This document shows, in pieces, positions 1-9,124 of a stretch of 64,000 bases of DNA. The position numbers and the translations under genes were made by a program. The notes beneath the pieces are model-generated. The model was not told where the DNA came from, ran no database searches, and saw nothing but the letters and a program-made list of their open reading frames with translations. Each line of letters begins with the position of its first letter. Position 1 is the first letter of the stretch. The DNA comes from Myxococcus xanthus (GTDB lineage Bacteria; Myxococcota; Myxococcia; Myxococcales; Myxococcaceae): positions 1 through 64,000 of the forward strand of contig NZ_JABFNS010000010.1 of the NCBI RefSeq assembly GCF_013116825.1. Direction: 5' to 3'.

Positions 1-48
1 GTGGAGGGCGCGGGCGAAGGTGGGTGGAATGAGAGAGGACGTGGGGAG

Positions 49-849
49 ATGGCGCGGAAGCAGCGGACCCCGAGGTGGCTGGAAGCGGCACGGCGGCGGG
101 GGCCGGAGGACGTGCAAGCGTCCGGAAGGTCGGACTGGTTGGCGAGGGCCCTGGGGAAGGCCGGAGTGATGCCTCGCGCCCAGGCGGAAGCGGCCATCCG
201 TGAGGGACGGGTGACGCTCGATGGGCGGGTGGAGCACGAGCCCTTCGCGCCGGTGCGTCCCGGGATGGAAGTGCGGGTGGACGGGCTGGTCCGGCAACTG
301 GCGGCGCCCGTGTTGGCGCTGATGTTCCACAAGCCAGCGGGGCTGGTGGTGCACGGCTCGGACGCGGAAGGCGTGGGCACCGTGTTCGAGTGTCTGCGTG
401 AGCGGCTCACCCCTCCGCTGCGCGACTATGAGTGGCTCGCGGTGGGCCGCCTGGACCGGGACACCACGGGGTTGCTGCTCTTCACCAACGACGAGCGTCT
501 GGTCCAACACGGGACGTCACCCGAGCGGCACCTGCCCAAGCGCTACGTGGCGGGCGTGGTGGGGCCGCCACCGGAGGATGCGCTCCGCCGGCTGCGTGAG
601 GGACTGGTGCTGGAGGACGGCCCGACGCGGCCCGCGAGGGCCCGGCTGCGCGCGCCGGACGTGGTGGAGCTCACTCTGACGGAAGGGCGCAACCACCAGG
701 TGAAGCGCATGCTGGCGGCGGTGGGACATCCGGTGAGGACCCTGCACCGCGAGGCCGTGGGCGGCGTGACGCTGGACGTGCCCGAGGGCGCGTGGCGGTT
801 GCTGACGGACGAGGAAGTGTCCCAGGGGTTGTCCTTCTCCGTCTCCTGA
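49..849 (+). CDS. 16S/23S rRNA pseudouridine synthase, RsuA/RluB family
   Basis: Isomerises a uridine in rRNA to pseudouridine. An N-terminal S4 RNA-binding domain (about residues 25-75, with the stretch LARALGKAGVMPRAQAEAAI) is followed by the synthase domain. The catalytic Asp lies in GRLDRDTTGLLLFTN (D136 counted from the chosen start), and the family's closing motif GRNHQVKRML is present. I chose the ATG at 49, preceded by a G-rich tract, over the in-frame GTG at base 1. The frame is open to the left edge, so an upstream start cannot be excluded. At about 266 aa it has normal length. Which rRNA position is modified cannot be read from the sequence. The family call is firm. Confidence 0.9.
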   Translation: MARKQRTPRWLEAARRRGPEDVQASGRSDWLARALGKAGVMPRAQAEAAIREGRVTLDGRVEHEPFAPVRPGMEVRVDGLVRQLAAPVLALMFHKPAGLVVHGSDAEGVGTVFECLRERLTPPLRDYEWLAVGRLDRDTTGLLLFTNDERLVQHGTSPERHLPKRYVAGVVGPPPEDALRRLREGLVLEDGPTRPARARLRAPDVVELTLTEGRNHQVKRMLAAVGHPVRTLHREAVGGVTLDVPEGAWRLLTDEEVSQGLSFSVS

Positions 850-881
850 GGGCGCGCCCGCCGCGTGTCGACTTCAGGGCC

Positions 882-1652
882 GTGGACGATTCCGCGGCCC
901 GTGAGCGTGGCGGCTTCCCCGCCCGGGCCTTCTGGCTTGGTGTCTGCGGCGTCACGGCGGCCTTCAGCCTCTTCTGCCTGGGCGTCGAGTACACGCCGGA
1001 CTCGCTGCACTACCTCTCCGTGGCGCGTGGGCTGCTGTCGGGCTCGGGGCTGTCGGGCACGCTGCTCGCGGTGGACACGGCGATGCCCCGGCCGCTGGAC
1101 TTGTGGCCACCCCTGTTTCCCATGGCCTGGGCCGTCCTGTTGTGGCTTGGACCGGATGCGGCGGTCATCACCCTGCACCTGCTGTGCTTCGCCGTGCTCG
1201 CCGCGGCGCTCTTCTCCATGGCGCCGGCGGGACAGGGCGCGCGCTACATCTGGGCGTGCGCGGTGCTCATCGTCCTCTACCGTCCCTTCGGGCACGTGGC
1301 GGCGGCGGCGTGGTCCGAGCCCTTGTGCGTCGCATTGCTCGCGCTCGCCCTGGCGCGGGAGGTCCGGGGCGCGGACAGTGTCGGCCGTTCCTTCCTGGTG
1401 GGGGCGCTGCTGGGTCTGGCGGTGTTGACGCGCTACGCGGCGCTGTTCGTCCTGCCCGGGCTCCTGGTGTGGCGCTTCGTCCGGGCGCGTGAGGAAGGGG
1501 GGGCGCGGCGGCATGCCGTGCATGCACTGGCGCTGGGCGCGGGGTTGGAGACGGATGCCTACTGGTCCACCGTGTGGAGCACCGTCTGGGAAATCCGTCC
1601 CGTGGGCCGCGCGTCTCCCATAGACGGGCGCGAGGCGGTACCCGCGCCGTAG
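882..1652 (+). CDS. Truncated polytopic membrane protein, glycosyltransferase-39-like N-terminal part
   Basis: About six hydrophobic segments are visible. The N-terminal layout, an acidic DSLHYLSVARGLL loop after the first membrane span and a later LTRYAALFVLP segment, resembles GT39/ArnT-type lipid-linked sugar transferases, which are normally 450-550 aa. This product is only about 256 aa and ends in a non-membrane tail (ETDAYWSTVWSTVWE) just before the convergent pabC gene. That suggests a large internal or 3' deletion. The start is uncertain: GTG at 882 has AGGG six bases upstream, while an ATG at 792 would overlap the preceding gene. It is probably a non-functional remnant, but it has no internal stop and could still be expressed. 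Confidence 0.5.
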   Translation: MDDSAARERGGFPARAFWLGVCGVTAAFSLFCLGVEYTPDSLHYLSVARGLLSGSGLSGTLLAVDTAMPRPLDLWPPLFPMAWAVLLWLGPDAAVITLHLLCFAVLAAALFSMAPAGQGARYIWACAVLIVLYRPFGHVAAAAWSEPLCVALLALALAREVRGADSVGRSFLVGALLGLAVLTRYAALFVLPGLLVWRFVRAREEGGARRHAVHALALGAGLETDAYWSTVWSTVWEIRPVGRASPIDGREAVPAP

Positions 1653-1655
1653 GTC

Positions 1656-2480
1656 TCAGCGCTCGCGCGCCGCGACGGCCTCGACGAGGCTCCGGATGTC
1701 CTGGGCCAGCGCCAGACTGGTGGGGAGCGGCCGGCCGAGGAGGCTGGGCACGCCGGTGGCCACCTGGGCGGAGTTGGTGAAGACGCAGGCGCTCACCTGC
1801 GCGAGCTGGGCGAACGAGACAGGCCGCTCCACGATGGGCAGCGTCCCCACATGTCCGGCCTCCAGGAGCACTTCGCGGATGATGCCGGGGAGACACGGCG
1901 CGGACAGCGGCGGCGTGACGAGGACCCCGCCGCACTGGAAGAAGACGTTGGCCGTGGGCAGCTCGCAGACCTCGCCGGCCTCATTGCCGAGCAGGGGCAG
2001 GCGCTCCACCAGGCTGTACTGCCGGAAGTAGGCGAGGCCCTTGTGATTCAGCGTGGGCTCGCCGCGGCGGTAGGCCGCCGGCTCCTGACTGTCCAGGGCC
2101 CGTCCCTCGCGGTGCATCCGCTCCAGGTCTGGGGCGTGCTCGCGGAAGGTGAGCAGCACCCGGCCATCACTTGCCGACAACTTGCCCACACCTCGGAACG
2201 CGGGGCCCATCGCGGCGTCGGCTCGCAGGCAGCGCTCAATCGTTTCGCGCACCGCCGCTTCAGCGAGGAGCTCCGACGGTGGCGCGCGGACGGCGCCGGG
2301 GAAGGTGGCCAGGCTCGCGCGCAGCCGCGCCAGGTGCCGGGCGAGGAACCAGGGCTCGCCGGCCTCGATGCGGAAGGTGGAGAAGAAGCCCGCGCCGAAG
2401 AAGAAGCCCTGCGCGAAGTCCCGCAGGTGCAGCTCTTCCCAGCGCCGAACCTCACCGTCCACCGCGACCGTGGAGAACAT
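1656..2480 (-). CDS. pabC: Aminodeoxychorismate lyase, class IV PLP aminotransferase fold
   Basis: Converts 4-amino-4-deoxychorismate to p-aminobenzoate and pyruvate in folate synthesis. The 274-aa protein has the class IV PLP fold. The PLP lysine is K147 in TLNHKGLAYF, and a conserved acidic segment NEAGEVCELPTANVFF follows, as in branched-chain aminotransferases and PabC. The ATG at 2480 has GGAGG five bases upstream, so longer upstream readings are not used. It lies 17 nt after pabA and is the last gene of a pabB-pabA-pabC operon. A D-amino-acid or branched-chain aminotransferase is the main alternative, but the context strongly favours PabC. Confidence 0.82.
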   Translation of the reverse strand: MFSTVAVDGEVRRWEELHLRDFAQGFFFGAGFFSTFRIEAGEPWFLARHLARLRASLATFPGAVRAPPSELLAEAAVRETIERCLRADAAMGPAFRGVGKLSASDGRVLLTFREHAPDLERMHREGRALDSQEPAAYRRGEPTLNHKGLAYFRQYSLVERLPLLGNEAGEVCELPTANVFFQCGGVLVTPPLSAPCLPGIIREVLLEAGHVGTLPIVERPVSFAQLAQVSACVFTNSAQVATGVPSLLGRPLPTSLALAQDIRSLVEAVAARER

Positions 2481-2497
2481 GGCGGCCTCCTGTGCGC

Positions 2498-3067
2498 TCA
2501 GTGCGCCGGCTCCAGGAAGTTGGCGAGCAACCGGGGCCCCTGGGGCGTGAGGAACGATTCGGGGTGGAACTGGACGCCTTCCAGACGCGGCAGCTCGCGG
2601 TGCTTGAGGCCCATGATGAGCCCATCCTGCCACGCCGTCACTTCCAGGCACGCTGGCAGGCTCTCCGCGTCCACGACCAGGGAGTGATAGCGGGCCGCCG
2701 TGAAGGGGGCGGGCAGTCCTCGGAAGACGCCCTGGCCCGAGTGCTGGATGGCCGCCGTCTTGCCATGCACGGGCACCGGTGCGCGCACCACCTTCGCGCC
2801 GAACACCTGGCCCAGGCACTGATGCCCCAGGCACACCCCGAGCATGGGGACCCGCCCGCCCAGGGCCCGGATGACGTCCATGGACACGCCCGCTTCGTGG
2901 GGCGTGCAGGGGCCGGGCGAGATGAGGATGTGGTCGGGCCGGAGCGCTTCGACCTGCGCGACCGTGATGGCGTCATTGCGCACCACCTTCAACTCGGCGC
3001 CCTGGGCGCCCAGCGCCTGCACGAGGTTGAAGGTGAAGGAGTCGAAGTTGTCGATGACGAGAATCAT
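2498..3067 (-). CDS. pabA: Glutamine amidotransferase subunit of aminodeoxychorismate/anthranilate synthase
   Basis: Class I glutamine amidotransferase (189 aa) that supplies ammonia to the chorismate-using partner encoded just upstream. Nucleophile C79 is in GVCLGHQ, and the catalytic His-Glu pair is H168/E170 in QFHPES. The oxyanion motif SPGPCTP is at about residues 50-56. It overlaps the end of pabB by 4 nt (ATGA), which indicates translational coupling. The subunit is shared or interchangeable between folate and tryptophan pathways in many bacteria. The PabA label rests on the adjacent pabC. Confidence 0.88.
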   Translation of the reverse strand: MILVIDNFDSFTFNLVQALGAQGAELKVVRNDAITVAQVEALRPDHILISPGPCTPHEAGVSMDVIRALGGRVPMLGVCLGHQCLGQVFGAKVVRAPVPVHGKTAAIQHSGQGVFRGLPAPFTAARYHSLVVDAESLPACLEVTAWQDGLIMGLKHRELPRLEGVQFHPESFLTPQGPRLLANFLEPAH

Positions 3068-4518
3068 CCCGGCCTCCCCACCGATGCCAGGGCCAGGAGC
3101 TGCGAGCGCGCCTTGTTGAGCGTCTCCTTGTATTCCTGCCGGGGCTGCGAGTCGTGGACGATGCCGCCTCCCACCTGCGCGTAGGCCAGGCCGTCCTTCA
3201 CCACCAGCGTGCGGATGACGATGTTCAAATCCAAATCACCCGTGAAGGACAGGTACCCCAGCGAGCCCGTGTAGAGCCCCCGCGCATGTGGCTCCAACTC
3301 GGTGATGATTTGCATCGTGCGTATCTTCGGCACGCCCGTAATCGTCCCTCCTGGGAAGAGCGCGCCCACCACGTCCAGCGGCTCCACGCCCGGCGCGAGC
3401 TGGCCGACGACCTCCGATTCAATGTGGAGGACGTGGGCGTACTCGACGATGTCCATCAGCTTCGTCACCTCGACCGAGCCATAGGTGCAGACCCGGCCCA
3501 GGTCGTTGCGCTCCAGGTCCACCAGCATGGCGTGCTCGGCGCGCTCCTTCTCGTTGGTGCGCAGCTCGTGGACGAAGCGCGCTTCCTCTTCGGGCGTGCC
3601 CCGCCGGCGCGTTCCGGCGATGGGCCGCGTGGTGGCTCGGCCGTTCTCCACGCGCACCAGCCGCTCCGGTGAGGCGCTGACGACGTGGAAACCGTCACCT
3701 TCGAGATAGCTGGCGAAGTGGACGGGGTTGATGGCGGACAGCGTCTCGTAGAGCGCGAGCGGCTCACCGGGAAAGTCCACCTCCAGCCGCTGTGAGAGAT
3801 TGACCTGATACGTGTCACCGGCGCGGATGTACTCGCGCACGCGCTCGACCGCGTCCAGGTAGGCCTCGTGGGTGAAGTTGGAGCGGTATGCCGAGGTAGG
3901 CCCGTCCATCGCGGGTGGCACGTGTGGCGCCGTGGGCGTCGCGGCGCGGACGTGGGCCTCCAACGCATCCAACCTGCGCTCACAGTCCTCCCAATCCGAG
4001 CCCGTCGCCACCGCGAGCAATTGGCCCTCGTGGTGGTCCACCGTCAGGAAGGTGTCGATGAATGACAGGTCGATTTCGGGCAGGTGCAGGTCATCCCGTG
4101 GGTGGCGGGGCAGGGACTCGAAGCAGTGCGCGGCCTCGTAGCCGAAGAAGCCCACCGCGCCGCCGCAGAAGAGCGGCATCCCGGGATGCCGCACGCCACG
4201 CCACCGGCGCAGCAGCGAGCGCAGCACCTCCCGCGGCGTGCCCTGCTGGCGCGCGCCATCCATGAAGCACTGTCCCTCTTTCGCGGTGAAGCGCAGGAAG
4301 GGCTTCGCGCCGAGTAACGAATAGCGCCCCTCGGCACTGACCCGGGTGCTCTCCAGCAGGAACCGGCTCTCTGCTGGGAGGGCTCGCAGGAGGTCCACGG
4401 GACGCAGCGCCCCGAGCGGGAGCCGCCGCACCACGGGCACCTGGTTGTAGCCCTGGGCCACGAACGTCTCGAAGGACGTCCGGTCCGGGAAGCGCGTGGG
4501 GGCGGGCGGGCGGCTCAT
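3064..4518 (-). CDS. pabB: Chorismate-binding synthase component I (aminodeoxychorismate synthase, TrpE-like active site)
   Basis: A 484-aa chorismate-utilising enzyme that works with the PabA-type amidotransferase downstream. Family hallmarks are the [14 protein letters not shown] segment, [24 protein letters not shown] and [10 protein letters not shown]. The residue before GT is Ala (PIAGT), which is typical of anthranilate synthase TrpE. Classical E. coli-type PabB has Lys there (PIKGT). The adjacent lyase gene favours the p-aminobenzoate assignment, but anthranilate production is possible. The start at ATG 4518 has no obvious Shine-Dalgarno, and two stem-loops lie upstream. Confidence 0.8.
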   Translation of the reverse strand: MSRPPAPTRFPDRTSFETFVAQGYNQVPVVRRLPLGALRPVDLLRALPAESRFLLESTRVSAEGRYSLLGAKPFLRFTAKEGQCFMDGARQQGTPREVLRSLLRRWRGVRHPGMPLFCGGAVGFFGYEAAHCFESLPRHPRDDLHLPEIDLSFIDTFLTVDHHEGQLLAVATGSDWEDCERRLDALEAHVRAATPTAPHVPPAMDGPTSAYRSNFTHEAYLDAVERVREYIRAGDTYQVNLSQRLEVDFPGEPLALYETLSAINPVHFASYLEGDGFHVVSASPERLVRVENGRATTRPIAGTRRRGTPEEEARFVHELRTNEKERAEHAMLVDLERNDLGRVCTYGSVEVTKLMDIVEYAHVLHIESEVVGQLAPGVEPLDVVGALFPGGTITGVPKIRTMQIITELEPHARGLYTGSLGYLSFTGDLDLNIVIRTLVVKDGLAYAQVGGGIVHDSQPRQEYKETLNKARSQLLALASVGRPG

Positions 4519-4553
4519 GTCGAGGCGCTTGATACCAGGAACGTTCCGTCCAC

Positions 4554-4587
4554 GGCGCCTCGTTCTGGGGCGCCCTGCCGTAGGCAG
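4554..4587 (-). other. Two adjacent stem-loops between the HerA-like gene and pabB
   Basis: Bases 4554-4559 (GGCGCC) pair with 4569-4574 around a 9-nt loop. Immediately beside this, 4575-4579 (CTGCC) pairs with 4583-4587 (GGCAG) around a 3-nt loop. No T-run follows, so this is not a textbook intrinsic terminator. The pair could give partial termination after the upstream operon or attenuate pabBAC. Confidence 0.35.
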
Positions 4588-4592
4588 TGCGC

Positions 4593-7500
4593 TCAGCGTG
4601 AGCCGCGTTCCAGCGTGCGGCGTGCCTCCTTGAGGATTTCGTCCTCGGAGAGCTGGTCGGTGCGAATCGCGGAGCGGTCCGCCTTCAGTTGCTGGACCTT
4701 CCCCTCGCGCAGGACATGGAACTGGCCCGGCTTCTGGCCGGGGAGCCGGGTTTCGGCGTCGATGCGGGCCTCGGTGAACATGGGCTTGAGCTTCTTCAGG
4801 GCGTTGTCTTCCTTCACCCCGCCGACGAACCAGGTGCGCACGTTCTCCCGGCACTTGTAGTCCAGGTCTCCCGGGCTCTGCGTACCCAGCATGACGCCCA
4901 CGCCCGCCGAGCGCGCGCGCTTGAGCAGGTTCTCCATCGGCTGCTTCGTCGCGGGCTTGCTCGTCGCGGGCAGATAGATGTCGGCTTCGTCGAAGAGCAT
5001 GACGGCCTGGAGCTTGGAGGCGGGGTGCTGGCTGGTCCAGCGGTTCGCCTCCTGCAGCAGTTGAGACACCCAGAAGCGGACGCGGCTGAGGTCTCCCAGG
5101 TACTTGGTGCTGATGATGCTCAGTCGCGTCTTGCCCGGTGTGCTCGCGGCGCCGCGCCCCAGCAGTTCGCTGATATCCAGACGTTCCCCGCCCGTTGCCA
5201 GCAGGGGGCGGAGGTCGAGCCGGAGCACTTCGAGGTCCTGGGCGAGCTTGGCGAACGTCTTGGTTGGCAGGCCCCCCGTTTCCTGCCGGAGCGACTCGTC
5301 CTGCTCCGCGACGAACTTCTGGACCATCTCCAGGGTCAGTTCGGTGCCGGGGGGCCGCTGGACCAACAGGCGCAAGGCCTGCGTGAGCAGCGCCCGCGCT
5401 GCCTTGTCATTGGGGCTGGTCTTGTATTCGAGCATGCCCGCGATGGCATCCGCGGCCTGCTGCACACCTTGCTCACGCTCCTCCGGCGACAGGCTTTCGA
5501 GGCCGCGTGGAATCACAGGGATGGCCAGCGGCCGGCCGTCGGAGCGGCCCGGCGTGTAGAGCGCGACCTCGACGCGCTCGCGCAGCAGGCGGCGCCGCTC
5601 GATGAGGGCGGGGTCGTCCAGATGTTCCTCCCAGGAGCGGTCCCGCGCGTACGCGGCGAGGTCCCCCTTCCGGTCGACGAGGATGGCGGGCACGCCGCGG
5701 AGGAGCAGCTGCTCCAGGACGTTGAGCGCCAGCGTCGTCTTCCCGCTTCCCGTGGTGCCCAGGAAGGCGCTGTGGCGGGTCAGCTCGGAGGGGTCCACCG
5801 TCACCACCTGGCTGAACACACCTTCCGAGGCGCCAATCCGCAGCGGTCCTGTGAGTGTTTCCGAGAGAGGCGGGGCGGAGGGTCTCTCGTTGCCCCTGAA
5901 GCCGATGGGGGGCTTCATTCCCTGGGGCGGTGTCATGGTGCGGCCCGTCAGCATCGGCGATTCGATGGTGATGTCCTGCAACGGGTCATCCGAAAGGGAT
6001 TGGGCCCGGCCTTGTCTGTCCCCCAGGGAGACGATGGGCTCGCGCGCGGAGCGCACGCCTCTCGCCTCCAGTGCGCGCGTTTCGGCATGGGCCGGAGGGG
6101 TGGACGTCGCTCTCGAGAGGACTTCGGCCGGGACAGGCGTTCCATAGGGCAACGTCGGTGGGCTGTTGAACAGCTCTGTCTGTGCCTTGGTTGCGGTGCT
6201 CCGGGCTCCGACATTGGCCGTCGGGACACCCGTGCTAGCCCTGGGGGCGGTCTTGGACGTCTTTGGCCCGGAGGACGGGGGCGTGGCGTCCGGCTTCTCC
6301 AGCCCCAGGATGTCGCTCACGGACTTGAGCCGGGTGATGGGGCGAGCCGTCCGGCTCCATTCCTGAAGGGCGGCTTCACCCGCGTGCCTCTCACGGAAGG
6401 TGCGCAGGGCCATGAGGTCCCGAAGCTCCGTGTCTCCGACGACGACCCGGCGCCCGCCCTTGCGGAGCAGCGCGCCCAGTTGCTCGGCGACGACACCGCC
6501 GGGGCGGGCCGGAGGGAAGTCGGTGGTCCGCACAACCACGGGTGTCTTTCCCGAGGACTTCTTGAGCGCTTCGGTCATCTGCCTGCCGAGGCCGCCGCCA
6601 CGCGAGTCCCTCTCACACAGCGCGACGAGGAGCTTGCTTCCCTCCGGGTGGACCTGGACGTCCAGCATCTCCTTGTCCTTGGGCTTGACGTCGAAGCGCT
6701 TCGTGTCTCCGAACTCCTTGCCGCCGGCTTCAATGGCCCAGGCCAGCAGTTCCGCGACACGCGCGGGCTCTTCGGGCGGGTCAATTCGCAGGGTGGCGCG
6801 GAAGTCCGTCCACAGCTGGTCCATATCCAGCTTGGCGGCTTGCGACTGCTGAACCACAGGTGAATTCGCCACGCCCGGGCCCTGGGGACGTTGCAGTGGG
6901 AAGCTGGCGGGCAGCTTGCCGTCCTGGATGGCGCGGTCGCGGTAGCGGCGGCACTCATCCAGGACGTCACGGGCGCGGTGTCCGCCCAGCGCGTCGAAGC
7001 CGTTCGCAGGAATGGGCCAGGTCGGGTTCGACGGGGAGACCGTGAAGCCTCGCTGTTCGAACAGGTCTTGCAGTCGCCGCGCCGCGAGGTCCCTGGCCGT
7101 TTCGGCCGTCACGGTCCGCTCCAGCGTCACGGGCTCGGGGTCGTTCTCGATGCGATCCACCGTCCCCTGGTTGAGCAGGGGCTTCATCTTCGCCCAGTAG
7201 TCGGCGAGGCAGCAGAAGACCACGACCGCGCGAGGCACCTTGCTCGCGATGGCCGCCAGGCTGTTCATCGCGCGGCGGAAGGAGTTCTCCATCTGCGGGC
7301 GCTGTTCGAAGTCGCTGACGTCCTCGACCTGGTCGACGCAGAGCACGAGCGCCTGGCCCAGGCCGCCCATCAGCCGTCCCAGGTGTTCCACCATCCGCGC
7401 CGGCGCATCGTCGGCCGTCCGGGGGATGAGGTTGCCAATGACGCGCTGGTCCGCCTCGGACAGCTCCTCGCAGCGCAGCCAGTGGAAGATGCGGCGGTTG

Positions 7501-8102
7501 AGCCGAGGGTCTCTTCGATGCAGGTAGATGAGGGCGCGCAGCAGGTCGACTTCCACTTCCCGGAAGCGAGGGTCCAGCAGCAGCTCGTCCGCCACGGCCC
7601 GGATGGTGCCGTGCAGCTCCTCGTCCTCCAGAATCTTCTCGTCCTGCAGGTGCAGCACGAACGCGCTGGTGCACTGGGCCATGAGCGCGTCCGACAGGTG
7701 CATCAGCCCGCTGTCGTCATCGCCTCCCGCCCGAATGAACGGCTTGTCCAGGGAGTCGATGAGGTTGGACAGGATGTAGCGGTCGTACTGGGTCGCATCG
7801 ACGGTCATCGGCATGTAGCCGACGAAGCCCTTCCGCTGACCATGCGCGAGGTTGCGGAAGGCGCGCACCAGGTGCGTCTTGCCGCTGCCTGATTCGCCGA
7901 GCAGGAGCAGCAGCTTGCCGGCGCTCGGGGGCGTGTCCGACGAAGCCTTGTCGAGCAGCCGCTTGAAGGCGCGGCGAGCCGGCGCGTTGAGGGCCTCCAC
8001 GTCGAACGGGTCCGCCTGCCAGATGTGCTGGCCCTGTTCGACGCTGGTGAAGACCTCGCGAGAGTCATCAAGGAAGATATCGAGGCGGGGGTCGTTGGCC
8101 AC
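4593..8102 (-). CDS. Large dual P-loop ATPase: AAA-type N-terminus, HerA/VirB4-like C-terminus
   Basis: An 1169-aa protein with two NTPase cores. The first has Walker A GESGSGKTH (K75) and a candidate Walker B ending LVLCVDQ (D257), resembling AAA/ORC-type ATP-binding modules. Residues about 420-640 form a linker region I do not recognise, followed by a Ser/Thr/Pro-rich spacer to about 740. The second core has Walker A GTTGSGKTT (K788) and Walker B VMLFDEADIYL (D1038/E1039), then RARSAGVGVMLGTQSPGDLD. This is typical of HerA/FtsK-type DNA-translocating ATPases (DUF87). It starts at GTG 8102 with AGGAG six bases upstream, 20 nt after the preceding gene. As the third gene of a nuclease operon it is probably the motor or sensor of a DNA-directed complex. 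Function is inferred from domains only. Confidence 0.8.
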   Translation of the reverse strand: MANDPRLDIFLDDSREVFTSVEQGQHIWQADPFDVEALNAPARRAFKRLLDKASSDTPPSAGKLLLLLGESGSGKTHLVRAFRNLAHGQRKGFVGYMPMTVDATQYDRYILSNLIDSLDKPFIRAGGDDDSGLMHLSDALMAQCTSAFVLHLQDEKILEDEELHGTIRAVADELLLDPRFREVEVDLLRALIYLHRRDPRLNRRIFHWLRCEELSEADQRVIGNLIPRTADDAPARMVEHLGRLMGGLGQALVLCVDQVEDVSDFEQRPQMENSFRRAMNSLAAIASKVPRAVVVFCCLADYWAKMKPLLNQGTVDRIENDPEPVTLERTVTAETARDLAARRLQDLFEQRGFTVSPSNPTWPIPANGFDALGGHRARDVLDECRRYRDRAIQDGKLPASFPLQRPQGPGVANSPVVQQSQAAKLDMDQLWTDFRATLRIDPPEEPARVAELLAWAIEAGGKEFGDTKRFDVKPKDKEMLDVQVHPEGSKLLVALCERDSRGGGLGRQMTEALKKSSGKTPVVVRTTDFPPARPGGVVAEQLGALLRKGGRRVVVGDTELRDLMALRTFRERHAGEAALQEWSRTARPITRLKSVSDILGLEKPDATPPSSGPKTSKTAPRASTGVPTANVGARSTATKAQTELFNSPPTLPYGTPVPAEVLSRATSTPPAHAETRALEARGVRSAREPIVSLGDRQGRAQSLSDDPLQDITIESPMLTGRTMTPPQGMKPPIGFRGNERPSAPPLSETLTGPLRIGASEGVFSQVVTVDPSELTRHSAFLGTTGSGKTTLALNVLEQLLLRGVPAILVDRKGDLAAYARDRSWEEHLDDPALIERRRLLRERVEVALYTPGRSDGRPLAIPVIPRGLESLSPEEREQGVQQAADAIAGMLEYKTSPNDKAARALLTQALRLLVQRPPGTELTLEMVQKFVAEQDESLRQETGGLPTKTFAKLAQDLEVLRLDLRPLLATGGERLDISELLGRGAASTPGKTRLSIISTKYLGDLSRVRFWVSQLLQEANRWTSQHPASKLQAVMLFDEADIYLPATSKPATKQPMENLLKRARSAGVGVMLGTQSPGDLDYKCRENVRTWFVGGVKEDNALKKLKPMFTEARIDAETRLPGQKPGQFHVLREGKVQQLKADRSAIRTDQLSEDEILKEARRTLERGSR

Positions 8103-8122
8103 GGGGCGCTCCTGGGGTCGGG

Positions 8123-9124
8123 CTAGACGACGACGAAGTGGAAGCTGGCGCCGAAGGACCGCACCTCGGACTCGGCGACGTCTTTCGGATCCATGGCGGA
8201 CACGAGGTCCGCGCGCGTCAGGGACAACAGCTGGGTTCGGTTGGCCTCCAGGAGCGCCGCGTCGAAGGCCTCACGGGTGCTCCACTCCGGTTGGAGGGCC
8301 TTCCACACGTGGGAGATGAAGACCTTGTTCTCGCCGAAGCGGCCCGTGGGCAGGGCGCGGGCGACCGACAGCACGCGCTCGGCGAAGGCCGCCGGAGCGG
8401 GAGGGGCCCCCGGGCTCGTGGAGGCACGGTCCGCCGGCGCGTCCTCGGAGGCGCCGGCGTCCTGCGCGACAGCCCACCGTCGCATCAGTGACAGGCGCAC
8501 GGCCTCCGCATCCACGCGGGGGGCGCCCGCCGCACGTGCCGCGAGCTGCTCCACGCCCTTGCGCGGGTCCGTCGTCTTCGCGTCCAGCATCTGCCCGAGC
8601 AGGTGCGCCTGCACCGCGCCCAGGGTGAAGGGCCGGTCCGTCTCGACGCCGAGCTGCCGCCACAACAACCGGTCCCGCGTCTGGGCCAGGGTGAGGCCTT
8701 CCTCGGCGTCCAGCCCATGTTGGCGCTGAAGCGCGGCGGCGCGCACGCCGTCGGCGCTCTTCATTCGCGCCGCCACCGCCTTCGATGGCGGCAGGTCCAG
8801 GCTGCGTGCCACCAGGTGCGTGGCCTTCAGCCTCTTCCACGTCAGCCCCCGCGGCGGCTGGTCCAACTGAAGGAAGCGCAGCACCTCTGTCCGGCCCTTG
8901 GGCGTCAGCTCCAAGCCGCTGCGCCCGCGCACCGCCACTGCTCCTCCGCCCAGCAGCGCCTCCATGAGCGCCTCGAAGCGGAGCTTCCATTCCGCACGGC
9001 TGAGCTGATGCTCCACGAAGGGCCGGAGCGCATCCTCCAATTCCTTGCGCGTACCTCGCCGCTCGCTGCGCGTCATGAGCCAGGACAAGGCAATGCCTGA
9101 CAGCCGGTGGTCAGCGCTTCCCAT
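8123..9124 (-). CDS. Unrecognised 333-aa protein of the nuclease/HerA operon
   Basis: I do not recognise a family. The sequence is mostly helical and charged. An N-terminal part (about residues 1-85) could hold a winged-helix fold (LTPKGRTEVLRFL). An Ala/Pro/Ser-rich linker sits around residue 230-250. The C-terminal block (about 250-333) runs from RVLSVARALPTGRFGENKVF to a hydrophobic end, FHFVVV, and resembles a small helical adaptor. ATG 9124 is preceded by a GGAAG-rich Shine-Dalgarno and overlaps the end of the nuclease gene by 14 nt, so translation is almost certainly coupled. It is probably an adaptor or specificity subunit between the nuclease and the ATPase. Confidence 0.7.
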   Translation of the reverse strand: MGSADHRLSGIALSWLMTRSERRGTRKELEDALRPFVEHQLSRAEWKLRFEALMEALLGGGAVAVRGRSGLELTPKGRTEVLRFLQLDQPPRGLTWKRLKATHLVARSLDLPPSKAVAARMKSADGVRAAALQRQHGLDAEEGLTLAQTRDRLLWRQLGVETDRPFTLGAVQAHLLGQMLDAKTTDPRKGVEQLAARAAGAPRVDAEAVRLSLMRRWAVAQDAGASEDAPADRASTSPGAPPAPAAFAERVLSVARALPTGRFGENKVFISHVWKALQPEWSTREAFDAALLEANRTQLLSLTRADLVSAMDPKDVAESEVRSFGASFHFVVV

